DNA from: Streptomyces sp. NBC_00525 | Lineage (GTDB): Bacteria > Actinomycetota > Actinomycetes > Streptomycetales > Streptomycetaceae | Reading direction: 5' to 3' | Assembly: GCF_036346595.1 (NCBI RefSeq) | Contig: NZ_CP107834.1 | Location: 2,914,001 to 2,978,000, forward strand | Length of the DNA stretch: 64,000 nucleotides | Part shown: piece after piece, positions 1-7,137 of the stretch | Position numbering within the stretch: position 1 is the stretch's first letter | How the letters are laid out: every line of letters begins with the position of its first letter | Translations under genes and position numbers: made by a program | The notes under the pieces: model-generated | Database searches by the model: none | Told to the model about the DNA's origin: nothing | Seen by the model: the letters and a program-made list of their open reading frames with translations, nothing else

Positions 1-340
1 CCCGGTGGTTGCCGGCGGCGGCCGCCACCGCGGCCAGCGCGCGCGCCGCGTCGGCGGTGTGGGCGAGCGGCTTCTCGCAGAACACCGGCAGCCCCGCTTC
101 CACCGCGCGCGGGAAGGCGGCGGTGCGCATGGCGGCGGGGACCGCCACGACCACGGCGTCCACCGCCTCCAGCAGTTCGTCGGCGCGGTGGTGCGCCGTG
201 CCGTCCACGGCCTTGGCCAGGTTCTCCGCCGCCTCGTACCGGGCGTCGTGGACCAGCAGGGTGTGGCCGTCGTCGAAGGAGGCGAGGTTCCGGGCGTGCC
301 ACGCGCCCATGCGCCCGGCGCCGATGATGCCGATCCTCAT
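1..340 (-). CDS. Gfo/Idh/MocA-family oxidoreductase, C-terminal part outside window
   Basis: Partial gene: the start codon (ATG, 340-338) is inside the window and the rest runs off the left edge. The visible 113 residues begin with a Rossmann dinucleotide motif (IGIIGAGRMGAWHARNL). Near residues 85-92 is the family signature region AGLPVFCEKPLAHT, which carries the Glu-Lys-Pro motif where the lysine contacts NAD(P)H. Family members oxidise or reduce sugars, cyclitols or related alcohols with NAD(P). The substrate cannot be read from this fragment. It is divergent from the rRNA methyltransferase gene at 533, with 192 bp between them. Confidence 0.85.
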   Translation of the reverse strand, partial: MRIGIIGAGRMGAWHARNLASFDDGHTLLVHDARYEAAENLAKAVDGTAHHRADELLEAVDAVVVAVPAAMRTAAFPRAVEAGLPVFCEKPLAHTADAARALAAVAAAAGNHR

Positions 341-532
341 GAACGCAAGCACACCTTCCCGTCGGGGTGCCCGGGGGCGGCAGCCGGTTGGTCAAAGCGC
401 TCGGGGATGCGAGACCATAACCCGTGCACACAGCGACATCGCATGGGCTGATCACCGTACCCCCGGCCCGGGCGAGGCAAACGGCTCGTCGCCGGGACTC
501 CCGCGAGCCATCGGAAGAAAGCACTGGCCCTG

Positions 533-1195
533 ATGCAGATCGTACGAGGCAAGAAACTCGAGAAGGCCGCCGACGGTGAATTCCGGCAGCTGGCCCAGGA
601 GAGTTCCCGAGTCGTCGTCGACGTCGGCACGGGCGATGCCAGGGCCTCCTACCGCATCGCCAAGGAGAACCCGGACTGGCTGGTCGTGGGGGTGGACCCG
701 GCCTGGCAGCGGATGACCCAGACGAGCATCCGCAGCCGCCGCAAGCCCGCCAAGGGCGGCGTACCGAATCTGCTGCTCGTCAACTCCTCGATCGAGAGCG
801 CCCCCGAGGAGCTGACCGGGGCCGCCGACGAGCTGCTGGTGCTGATGCCGTGGGGGAAGCTGCTGCACGGTCTGGTGCGCGGCGACGAGGACATCTGGAC
901 CGGGCTGCGGACCGTCGCCAAGCCGGGCGCGCCGCTCACCGCGACGGTGGGCACCAGCATCTGGCGCGAGCCGGTGCCGCGCGACATCCAGGGGCTGCCG
1001 GAGCTGACCGACGCCTACGTCCAGGACGTGCTCACCGCGAAGGCGCTCGCCGCCGGGTGGCGGATCACCGGATTCCGGCTCACCCCGGCGGAGGAGGCCG
1101 CAGCCGTCTCCTCGTCGTGGGCGCGCCGGCTGGACGCGGCCAGCACCGAGGTCATCGCGACCCTGACGGCCGTCACCGCCGAACCGGAGGAGTAG
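533..1195 (+). CDS. KamB/NpmA-family 16S rRNA (adenine-1408 N1) methyltransferase
   Basis: A 220-aa class I SAM methyltransferase resembling the aminoglycoside-resistance enzymes KamB and NpmA, which methylate N1 of A1408 in 16S rRNA within the assembled 30S subunit. The SAM-binding glycine motif VVDVGTGDA is at residues 28-36. Two tryptophans that hold the flipped A1408 in NpmA and KamB are present: W107 in the LMPWG motif and W196 in the SSSWARRL motif. Length matches the family (about 215-220 aa). The start was chosen because MQIVRGKKLE aligns with the KamB N-terminus; the RBS is weak. No aminoglycoside biosynthesis genes are nearby, so this looks like a chromosomal housekeeping or intrinsic-resistance copy. 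Family membership is well supported; activity on A1408 is inferred. Confidence 0.85.
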   Translation: MQIVRGKKLEKAADGEFRQLAQESSRVVVDVGTGDARASYRIAKENPDWLVVGVDPAWQRMTQTSIRSRRKPAKGGVPNLLLVNSSIESAPEELTGAADELLVLMPWGKLLHGLVRGDEDIWTGLRTVAKPGAPLTATVGTSIWREPVPRDIQGLPELTDAYVQDVLTAKALAAGWRITGFRLTPAEEAAAVSSSWARRLDAASTEVIATLTAVTAEPEE

Positions 1196-1223
1196 CCGGG
1201 CGCCCGGCGGGGAAGGCCGGCGG

Positions 1224-1718
1224 TCAGCCGGTCGGGAACTGCCGGCAGTACTCGTACATGGCCATGGCGCCCGCCGTGGCCACGTTGTAGCTGTGCGGCG
1301 AGCCCCAGACCGGGATCTCCACGCACTCGTCGACGCAGGCGAGCTCGTCCTCCTTGAGCCCGGTCCGCTCGTTGCCGAGGACGATGACCGCCTTACGGGG
1401 GAAGCTGATCTCGTGCAGGCTCTTGGAGTTCGTGGCCTGTTCGAGCGCGATGACGGTGTAGCCCTCCTCGCGCATCTTCTTCAGCACCGGGGGAAGGCTC
1501 CTGCGCACCTCGATCTCGACGTTGTCGGCGCCGTCCCGGGCGATCTTCGGGTCGAGCTTCGCGTTGCCGCAGGCGATGATCCGTTCGACTCCGCAGCACC
1601 CCGCCGTCCGCACCACGCTCGACAGGTTCACCCGGCTGCGGAAGGCCGAGCACGCGATGACGAGCTCACGGGGGCGCAGCAGAGCGGTGCCCGGCTTGTG
1701 GCGGAGGTGTTCGAACAT
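1224..1718 (-). CDS. SpoU/TrmH-family RNA 2'-O-methyltransferase
   Basis: A 164-aa SPOUT-class methyltransferase. The family's C-terminal knot motifs are visible: VIVLGNERTGL at about residues 115-125 (SAM site) and the NVATAGAMAMYEY segment near the end, equivalent to the N-V-S-x-A motif of TrmH/SpoU enzymes. The N-terminal part carries the motif-1 equivalent NLSSVVRTAGCCGV. It is short, like TrmL- and TrmH-type stand-alone enzymes with no extra RNA-binding domain. The ATG at 1718 is chosen because homologues begin with this segment and upstream codons would run into the next gene's leader. It is convergent with the KamB-like gene. The RNA target is not determinable from sequence. Confidence 0.85.
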   Translation of the reverse strand: MFEHLRHKPGTALLRPRELVIACSAFRSRVNLSSVVRTAGCCGVERIIACGNAKLDPKIARDGADNVEIEVRRSLPPVLKKMREEGYTVIALEQATNSKSLHEISFPRKAVIVLGNERTGLKEDELACVDECVEIPVWGSPHSYNVATAGAMAMYEYCRQFPTG

Positions 1719-1800
1719 GCCGGGAAGTCTACTGGCCCCGCGCCGCCCGGCTCCGCGCGCGGAACGCGGATTACGATGGCCGGTCGGACCACGTCTACGG

Positions 1801-1840
1801 CCTGGAGAAGGCAATGAAGGGCCTGGAGAAGACAATGAAG
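1801..1840 (+). repeat. Duplicated RBS plus start codon, 21-bp period
   Basis: Two near-identical copies of the unit gcctggagaag-r-caatgaag lie 21 bp apart, with ATGs at 1814 and 1835. Each copy supplies a GGAGAAG ribosome site and an in-frame ATG for the DUF371 gene. The two starts differ by seven residues. Confidence 0.8.
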
Positions 1841-2989
1841 ATCCAGGCCAGGGGCCATGAGAACGTCCGCGCGACCCATGCCAAGACCCTGGAGATCACC
1901 GGCGAGCGGGACATCACCGCGCGGGCGACCTGCGTCGTCGGAGTGGACGCCGCCTTCGACGCCGAGGGGCTCGCCCTGCTGCGCGGCCCGGTCGCCGTCC
2001 GGCTGTCCGCCGGGCCGCACACCGCGACCGGCACCGCCGTCGTCAACCCGCACCACGAGGTCACCGACCGCCTGGTGCTCCGGCGCAGCGAGCACGCCTC
2101 GCCGGACACCTTCGCCTTCCGCAGCACGCTGGTGGCGAGCGACCTCGGCGCGGAGTTCACCGCCGCGCTCGGCGACCCGGCGAACGAGGTGACCCTCACG
2201 CTCACCGAGTCCGGGCCGCGTCAGCCGCTCGTCCTGGTCCACCGGCGCGGCCTGCCGGGGCCGGGCGGGCGGACGGGGCTGCTGTGGCGGGACGCGGACG
2301 CCTCGCTGGACCTGGACGCGGCGCGCGTCCCGGCCGCGGCGCGCACGGCCCTGGCGGACGGCGGGGTGATCGCCGCGACCGTGTCCGGCCCGCTGGACGG
2401 CGTCTCGCAGGCGGCCGGCGCGTGGCTTGTCGAGGCGGCCGGGCACGGGGCGCGGTTCGAGGTGGTGGGCGATGCGACCGGGGCCGTACCGGCGCTGCTC
2501 GCGGCCGGGCTGCCGGCCGCGCCGGCGGTCCACATCGGCCGGACCGACCGCCGGGCCCTGGCCGCCGCGCCGCACGCCGAACTGGTGCGCACGGCGCCGG
2601 TCCCCGTGGTGTTCACGGCCCCCGGTGCCGCTCTCGGCGCGCTCGCGGAGGTGCTGGCCGGGTCTGCGGCGGAGCGCCGGATCGCCGTGCCGGACGGCCG
2701 CCCGGACCTGGGACACGGGGTGCGCTGGCTGCCGCTGCCGGAGGCGGTCGCGGCCCTGGACGGCGACGAGGAGGGCGTGTTCGTGCTGGCGGCCCCGGAG
2801 CGCGCCGCCTGGAACGTGGACCTGCGGCCCCTGCTGCCCCTGCTGGTGGAGCAGGGGGTCACCGCACGCACCCTCAGCACGGTGCTCCGGCCGCTCGGGA
2901 TCAGCCGCCGCGACGTCTACGACGCGCTGGGCGATGCGCCGGGAGCGCGGGACGGGGGCGAGCGGGACGCGGGGCGCCGGAAGAAGTAG
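1835..2989 (+). CDS. DUF371 domain protein with tetrapyrrole-methylase-like C-terminal half
   Basis: A 384-aa protein of unknown function. Residues 1-130 match DUF371, best known from archaea, with the typical opening GHENVRATHAKTLEIT. The C-terminal half, roughly residues 165-355, has the alternating Gly/Ala-rich pattern of the RsmI/tetrapyrrole-methylase fold (for example a segment around VVGDATGAVPALLAAGLP), but I see no clean SAM-binding motif. The tail is charged and low in complexity (GERDAGRRKK). The start at 1835 is preferred because DUF371 proteins begin MKIxARGH; an in-frame ATG with an equally good RBS lies at 1814. The fusion is seen in the sequence. An RNA- or ribosome-related role is a guess from the fold and the two neighbouring RNA methyltransferases. 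Confidence 0.7.
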   Translation: MKIQARGHENVRATHAKTLEITGERDITARATCVVGVDAAFDAEGLALLRGPVAVRLSAGPHTATGTAVVNPHHEVTDRLVLRRSEHASPDTFAFRSTLVASDLGAEFTAALGDPANEVTLTLTESGPRQPLVLVHRRGLPGPGGRTGLLWRDADASLDLDAARVPAAARTALADGGVIAATVSGPLDGVSQAAGAWLVEAAGHGARFEVVGDATGAVPALLAAGLPAAPAVHIGRTDRRALAAAPHAELVRTAPVPVVFTAPGAALGALAEVLAGSAAERRIAVPDGRPDLGHGVRWLPLPEAVAALDGDEEGVFVLAAPERAAWNVDLRPLLPLLVEQGVTARTLSTVLRPLGISRRDVYDALGDAPGARDGGERDAGRRKK

Positions 2990-2997
2990 GAGGGGGA

Positions 2998-3035
2998 GGG
3001 GGAAGCGGCATCGGGGGGGATGTGCCGCTTCCCCC
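2998..3035 (+). terminator. Hairpin terminator after the DUF371 gene
   Basis: A 13-bp perfect stem (gggggaagcggca at 2998-3010 with tgccgcttccccc at 3023-3035) and a 12-nt loop lie directly downstream of the stop at 2989. There is no U-tract, as is usual for streptomycete terminators. The rest of the 2990-3345 gap shows no further gene. It also holds a short direct repeat (caggggatcgaa, near 3302 and 3318) just before the next gene. Confidence 0.6.
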
Positions 3036-3345
3036 GGAGCCAGGGGCTGTCGCTCCTTGCCGCGGTCGGGGGAGGCCACGGCACGGGTCCCGCGACAGGA
3101 CCCCTGCTCCGGCCCCCGGGACTCCGTGGAGTCCGCGGGGGCTCGTATCCCATCCTGCCGTGCCGGGGGCCGCGCCGGGCCTGCCGAAGGGCCCCGATCC
3201 GCAGGTCCTTGGTCCCTCGTGCGGCGGTCGCGGCACGGCGCGGGCGATCCGGAACTCCCGGCGGAAACGGGCATGCGTACGGATAGACTCGCCCGACCGT
3301 ACAGGGGATCGAAACCGCAGGGGATCGAAGGGGAGTCAGGGGCCG

Positions 3346-3510
3346 ATGGCACAAGCGAAGAAGATAGCCCTCTACGCGATAGTCGTCTTCGTGCTCTACA
3401 CGATCATCAACTCCCCCGCACGGGCCGCGGACCTGGTCCAAGTAGGGTTCGAGGGCATCGCGAACGCCGCCCAGGGGGTCGGCGACTTCATGTCCGAGCT
3501 GGTCAACTAG
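3346..3510 (+). CDS. Small single-pass membrane protein, 54 aa
   Basis: A 54-aa ORF starting MAQAKKIALY with one hydrophobic segment at residues 7-21 (IALYAIVVFVLYTII). An amphipathic tail follows and ends FMSELVN. The start has a good RBS (ggggagtc). The context (9 bp before the Dabb gene, same strand) and the basic N-terminus followed by a membrane span argue for a real gene. The short helix-Ala-Arg-Ala-Ala pattern near residue 27 could be a signal-peptidase site, in which case a peptide of about 26 residues would be released. Function unknown. Confidence 0.7.
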   Translation: MAQAKKIALYAIVVFVLYTIINSPARAADLVQVGFEGIANAAQGVGDFMSELVN

Positions 3511-3519
3511 GAGCACCGC

Positions 3520-3813
3520 GTGATCCGCCATCTGGTCCTGTTCAAGCTGAACGAAGGCGTCGAGCGGGACGACCCCCGGGTCGTCGCGGGCGCCGAGGCG
3601 TTCCGGGCCCTGGAGGGCACGGTCCCGGAGCTGGAGTTCTGGGAGTGCGCCTGGAACATCACCGACCGGCCGATCGCGTACGACTTCGCCATCAACTCCG
3701 CGGTGGCGGACGAGGCCGCGCTGAAGCGGTATCTGGAGCACCCCGACCACCAGGCGGCCGCCGGGCGCTGGCGCGAGTTCGCCACCTGGGTGATCGCGGA
3801 CTACCCGTTCTGA
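3520..3813 (+). CDS. Dabb (stress-responsive alpha/beta barrel) protein
   Basis: A 97-aa dimeric ferredoxin-like barrel protein. The opening IRHLVLFKLNEGV and the closing WREFATWVIADYPF are characteristic of Dabb proteins, which are small dimers with varied or unknown roles. Length is normal for the family. The start is GTG at 3520, nine bases after the stop of the small membrane protein gene, so the two are probably co-transcribed. Followed by a clear terminator at 3831. Confidence 0.85.
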   Translation: MIRHLVLFKLNEGVERDDPRVVAGAEAFRALEGTVPELEFWECAWNITDRPIAYDFAINSAVADEAALKRYLEHPDHQAAAGRWREFATWVIADYPF

Positions 3814-3830
3814 CGCCTTCGGCCCTGCGA

Positions 3831-3858
3831 GCCCCTCACCGGCACGGTGAGGGGCTTT
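3831..3858 (+). terminator. Rho-independent terminator after the Dabb gene
   Basis: A perfect 10-bp stem (gcccctcacc / ggtgaggggc, 3831-3840 and 3846-3855) with a 5-nt loop, followed by a short T run. Confidence 0.85.
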
Positions 3859-3974
3859 CCTGCGTTCAACACGGCGCTATGGGGTGCTTGCACATAGTGG
3901 TCATGTCTTGTGATGCTATGACCGCTTTTGACAGACGGATTAACTGAAGTTGACCGCAAAGGGGTGGCGTCATC

Positions 3975-4853
3975 GTGCCGGCCAGTACAGCGCCTCAAGT
4001 GCCTCCCCAGGTCCACCAGGCGGCACCGGCCGCCCCCGCGCCGGCGCCGCTCCAGGAGACCCCCGACGAGACGGTCGCGCCCGCCAGGTCCCGCGCCGCC
4101 GACACCAGGGCCCTGACCCAGGTGCTGTTCGGCCGGCTGAAGAACCTGGAGCCGGGCACCCCGGAGCACGAACGGGTCCGGACGGCGCTGATCGAGGCGA
4201 ACCTGCCGCTCGTGCGGTACGCCGCCGCGCGGTTCCGCAGCCGCAACGAGCCGATGGAGGACGTCGTCCAGGTCGGCACCATCGGGCTGATCAACGCCAT
4301 CGACCGCTTCGACCCCGAACGCGGCGTCCAGTTCCCGACGTTCGCGATGCCGACCGTCGTCGGCGAGATCAAACGGTACTTCCGGGACAACGTGCGCACC
4401 GTCCACGTACCCCGGCGGCTGCACGAGCTGTGGGTCCAGGTCACCGGTGCCACCGAGGACCTGACGACCGCGCACGGCCGCTCGCCGACCACCGCCGAGA
4501 TCGCGGAGCGGCTGAGGATCTCCGAGGACGAGGTGCTGGCCTGCATCGAGGCCGGGCGCTCGTACCACGCCACCTCGCTGGAGGCCGCCCAGGAGGGCGA
4601 CGGGCTGCCCGGACTGCTCGACCGGCTCGGCTACGAGGACCCCGCGCTGGCGGGCGTCGAGCACCGGGACCTCGTCCGGCACCTCCTCGTACAACTGCCC
4701 GAGCGCGAGCAGCGCATCCTGCTCCTGCGGTACTACAGCAATCTGACGCAGTCCCAGATCAGCGCGGAGCTGGGGGTGTCGCAGATGCATGTGTCAAGGC
4801 TTCTCGCCCGTAGTTTCGCCAGACTCCGATCCGCAAACAGGATCGAGGCGTAG
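3975..4853 (+). CDS. sigF: SigB/SigF/SigG-type RNA polymerase sigma factor
   Basis: A 292-aa alternative sigma factor of the sporulation and stress group. Region 2 is intact ([18 protein letters not shown], then [18 protein letters not shown] and [19 protein letters not shown]). Region 3 and region 4 follow, the latter ending in a helix-turn-helix ([20 protein letters not shown]). The Pro/Ala/Gln-rich N-terminal leader of about 35 residues is typical of streptomycete SigF. The start is GTG at 3975, preceded by aaaggggtggcg. A second, closely similar sigma gene follows on the same strand, as in the sigF/sigN pair of S. coelicolor; the symbol is assigned on that resemblance and is tentative. 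Members of this group are normally controlled by anti-sigma and anti-anti-sigma proteins, none of which is seen here. Confidence 0.85.
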   Translation: MPASTAPQVPPQVHQAAPAAPAPAPLQETPDETVAPARSRAADTRALTQVLFGRLKNLEPGTPEHERVRTALIEANLPLVRYAAARFRSRNEPMEDVVQVGTIGLINAIDRFDPERGVQFPTFAMPTVVGEIKRYFRDNVRTVHVPRRLHELWVQVTGATEDLTTAHGRSPTTAEIAERLRISEDEVLACIEAGRSYHATSLEAAQEGDGLPGLLDRLGYEDPALAGVEHRDLVRHLLVQLPEREQRILLLRYYSNLTQSQISAELGVSQMHVSRLLARSFARLRSANRIEA

Positions 4854-4935
4854 CTGAGACGGGTAGACCGTTCTTGGGCGTTTCCCGCTGGCCAAAAGCC
4901 TCACACCCCTTGTTAACTGCACAGACTCCCCCGTA

Positions 4936-4949
4936 ACTTGTCGACAAGT
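4936..4949. promoter_or_regulatory. 14-bp perfect palindrome upstream of the second sigma gene
   Basis: ACTTGTCGACAAGT is a perfect palindrome about 140 bp before the start at 5088, in the 234-bp gap between the two sigma genes. It could be an operator for the second gene. No protein partner can be named. Confidence 0.4.
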
Positions 4950-5087
4950 CACTACAGCGCGTTGCCGACATGTGACATTCTGCGGGAAGCGCGTTTGCCG
5001 CAGTCCCGCCTCCGGTATTCAGGTGGCAGGCTGCGTTCCTCCGATGGTCGTGGCCACCGCGACCGTCCGCGACCTCAAGGGGGTGGC

Positions 5088-5954
5088 ATGTCCGAAGAAC
5101 AGGGCAGCTCGAAGGTGCTCACGCTCACCAAGAGCGAACCCGCACCCGTTGCGCTCACCAGCTCGCCGGAAGCCATCGACACCCGCACGCTCTCCCGCTC
5201 CCTGTTCCTGCGGCTCGCCGCGCTGGGGCCCGCCCCGGGGCCCGGCGGGACGGACAGCCCGGAGCGTGCGTATGTACGGGACACGCTCATCGAGCTGAAC
5301 CTGCCGCTCGTGCGGTACGCCGCCGCGCGGTTCCGCAGCCGCAACGAGCCGATGGAGGACATCGTCCAGGTCGGCACCATCGGCCTGATCAAGGCGATCG
5401 ATCGCTTCGACTGCGAACGCGGCGTGGAGTTCCCGACGTTCGCGATGCCGACGGTCGTCGGGGAGATCAAGCGGTTCTTCCGGGACACGTCGTGGTCGGT
5501 ACGCGTGCCGCGCCGGCTCCAGGAGCTGCGGCTCGCCCTCACCCGGACCAGCGACGAGCTCGCGCAGAAGCTCGACCGCTCGCCGACCGTCCCGGAGCTG
5601 GCCAAGGCGCTCGGGGTCTCCGAGGAGGAGGTCGTCGACGGCCTCGCCGTGGGCAACGCCTACACCGCCTCCTCGCTGGACTCCCCCGCCCCCGAGGACG
5701 ACGGCGGCGAGGGCTCGCTGGCCGACCGGCTCGGTTACGAGGACGCCGCGCTGGAGGGCGTCGAGTACCGCGAGTCCCTCAAGCCACTGCTGGCCAAGCT
5801 GCCGCAGCGGGAACGGCAGATCATCATGCTGCGGTTCTTCGCCAACATGACGCAGTCCCAGATCGGCGAGGAGGTCGGCATCTCCCAGATGCACGTCTCC
5901 CGGCTGCTGACCCGCACCCTGGCCCAGCTCCGCGAGGGCCTCATCGCCGACTGA
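5088..5954 (+). CDS. SigB/SigF/SigG-type RNA polymerase sigma factor, second copy
   Basis: A 288-aa paralogue of the sigma factor encoded just upstream. Region 2 is nearly identical (residues from [18 protein letters not shown] to [19 protein letters not shown]). Region 4 has the helix-turn-helix [20 protein letters not shown]. The start is ATG at 5088 with the strong RBS aagggggtggc; an upstream ATG at 4938 lacks an RBS and homology. Its position beside a sigF-like gene and near a MarR gene resembles sigN of S. coelicolor, but I do not assign the symbol. The 234-bp leader suggests its own promoter. Confidence 0.85.
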   Translation: MSEEQGSSKVLTLTKSEPAPVALTSSPEAIDTRTLSRSLFLRLAALGPAPGPGGTDSPERAYVRDTLIELNLPLVRYAAARFRSRNEPMEDIVQVGTIGLIKAIDRFDCERGVEFPTFAMPTVVGEIKRFFRDTSWSVRVPRRLQELRLALTRTSDELAQKLDRSPTVPELAKALGVSEEEVVDGLAVGNAYTASSLDSPAPEDDGGEGSLADRLGYEDAALEGVEYRESLKPLLAKLPQRERQIIMLRFFANMTQSQIGEEVGISQMHVSRLLTRTLAQLREGLIAD

Positions 5955-6064
5955 CCCGGCGCGATCCACGACGGCGGCGCCCGGAAACGACGGCGCCGCC
6001 GCCCGCGCGGATCGGCACGGACAGCGGCAGGTACGAGAAGACGGCCGCGGCCCCGGACGGGACC

Positions 6065-6115
6065 GCGGTCATGGACAGGCTGCGGTCATGGACGGGCCGC
6101 GGTCATGGACGGGCC
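6065..6115. repeat. Three tandem copies of a 17-bp unit
   Basis: gcggtcatggacgggcc is repeated three times head to tail (the first copy ends aggct instead of gggcc). It lies in the gap between the second sigma gene and the small membrane protein gene. Confidence 0.85.
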
Positions 6116-6123
6116 GGCGGACC

Positions 6124-6336
6124 TCAGCTCAGGGCGAGCCAGGCCACCGCGCCCAGCACGACGACCACCGCGACGATGCCGGCGATCAGGCCCGTCCTCG
6201 GGCCGGCGGAGGTGGCCGCGGGCTGTTGGGCGCGCTGCGGCTCGCCCTCGTCCACGAAGGCGCGGAACATCTGGGTACTGCCGGCCGGGTCGTAGGAGCC
6301 CTCGGGGCCCTGCGGTGCGTGGGGATTGTGTGCCAT
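6124..6336 (-). CDS. Small C-tail-anchored membrane protein, 70 aa
   Basis: A 70-aa protein with a hydrophilic N-terminus (MAHNPHAPQGPEGSYDPAG) and one C-terminal membrane segment at residues 49-69 (GLIAGIVAVVVVLGAVAWLA). It therefore probably inserts with its N-terminus in the cytoplasm. The start is ATG at 6336; the preceding in-frame codons look non-coding. It is convergent with the sigma gene and divergent from the MarR gene. No function is recognised. Confidence 0.65.
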   Translation of the reverse strand: MAHNPHAPQGPEGSYDPAGSTQMFRAFVDEGEPQRAQQPAATSAGPRTGLIAGIVAVVVVLGAVAWLALS

Positions 6337-6517
6337 GTCGCAGGACCCTAGCGAACTCGGGCGAACGGCCCAACCCCCAACCCCCGGTCTCCGCCCGCCG
6401 ATCGCCTCCCGTGTGGCACGGACCACATCAGGGCGCCTTCTACCGCACGGCCTGCGGGTTTGACCAGCGCCCTACAGAGCCTTTTGCGTTCCTTTACCCC
6501 AGCAAGCCCCATTTCGT

Positions 6518-6560
6518 TTGCCTGTAGCAACCAACGGCTTCTATGGTTGCCCTAAGCAAC
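6518..6560. promoter_or_regulatory. Paired MarR-type operators (TTGC-N5-GCAA)
   Basis: Two short palindromes upstream of the MarR gene share one half-site: TTGC-ctgta-GCAA at 6518-6530 and GTTGC-cctaa-GCAAC at 6546-6560. Their centres are 29 bp apart, about three helical turns. The arrangement suggests autoregulation of the MarR-MFS operon. Confidence 0.65.
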
Positions 6561-6591
6561 AAGATGACCGGTGAGATGTTCTGGGGGTCCC

Positions 6592-7113
6592 GTGGCCGGA
6601 CGGAGTCAGTACGAAGAACTGGCCCGGCAGCTCAGCGCCATCGGGGCCGTCAAGAGGGGTCTCGCCCGCATCCTGCCCGCCGAGTGCCCCGCCGGCTCCG
6701 CCGCCGTGCTGACTCTGCTGAGCCGGCACGGGGAGATGCGGATCAGCCGGCTGGCCGAGCTGCTCGCCGTCGACATGTCGGTGACCAGCCGGCACGTCGC
6801 CCATGTGGCGGAGCGGGGCTGGATCGAACGGTTCCCGGACCCGGCGGACAAGCGCTCCCGCATCCTGCGGCTGACCCCCGCGGGGGAAGAGGTGCTCGAC
6901 GACCTCTCCCGCCGGTCGACCGAGATGTTCGCCGGCCATCTGCACGACTGGACCGACGCCGAGGTCGGCCAGCTCAACACGTTGCTCGCCCGGCTGCGCG
7001 ACAGCTTCTCCTGTCGCGGCGCCGGAGGGTGCTCCCCCGGGAAGCACGGCACCGACTGCCGCCCCCGGCAGACGGACGCCCACCACGACTCGTACACCCG
7101 TACACCTGTGTAA
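6592..7113 (+). CDS. MarR-family transcriptional regulator
   Basis: A 173-aa winged-helix repressor. The DNA-binding region is seen around residues 43-90 (RISRLAELLAVDMSVTSRHV, then a wing with DKRSRILRLT). The C-terminus holds an unusual Cys/His-rich stretch (CRGAGGCSPGKHGTDC), which might sense metals or thiols; this is inference. The GTG start at 6592 is chosen for its ggggg RBS; GTG at 6571 is an alternative. It lies 24 bp before a drug-efflux MFS gene, the usual partner, and below two operator-like palindromes, so it probably represses both genes until a ligand binds. Confidence 0.85.
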   Translation: MAGRSQYEELARQLSAIGAVKRGLARILPAECPAGSAAVLTLLSRHGEMRISRLAELLAVDMSVTSRHVAHVAERGWIERFPDPADKRSRILRLTPAGEEVLDDLSRRSTEMFAGHLHDWTDAEVGQLNTLLARLRDSFSCRGAGGCSPGKHGTDCRPRQTDAHHDSYTRTPV

Positions 7114-7137
7114 ACAGAAGCGAAGACAAGGACTTAA

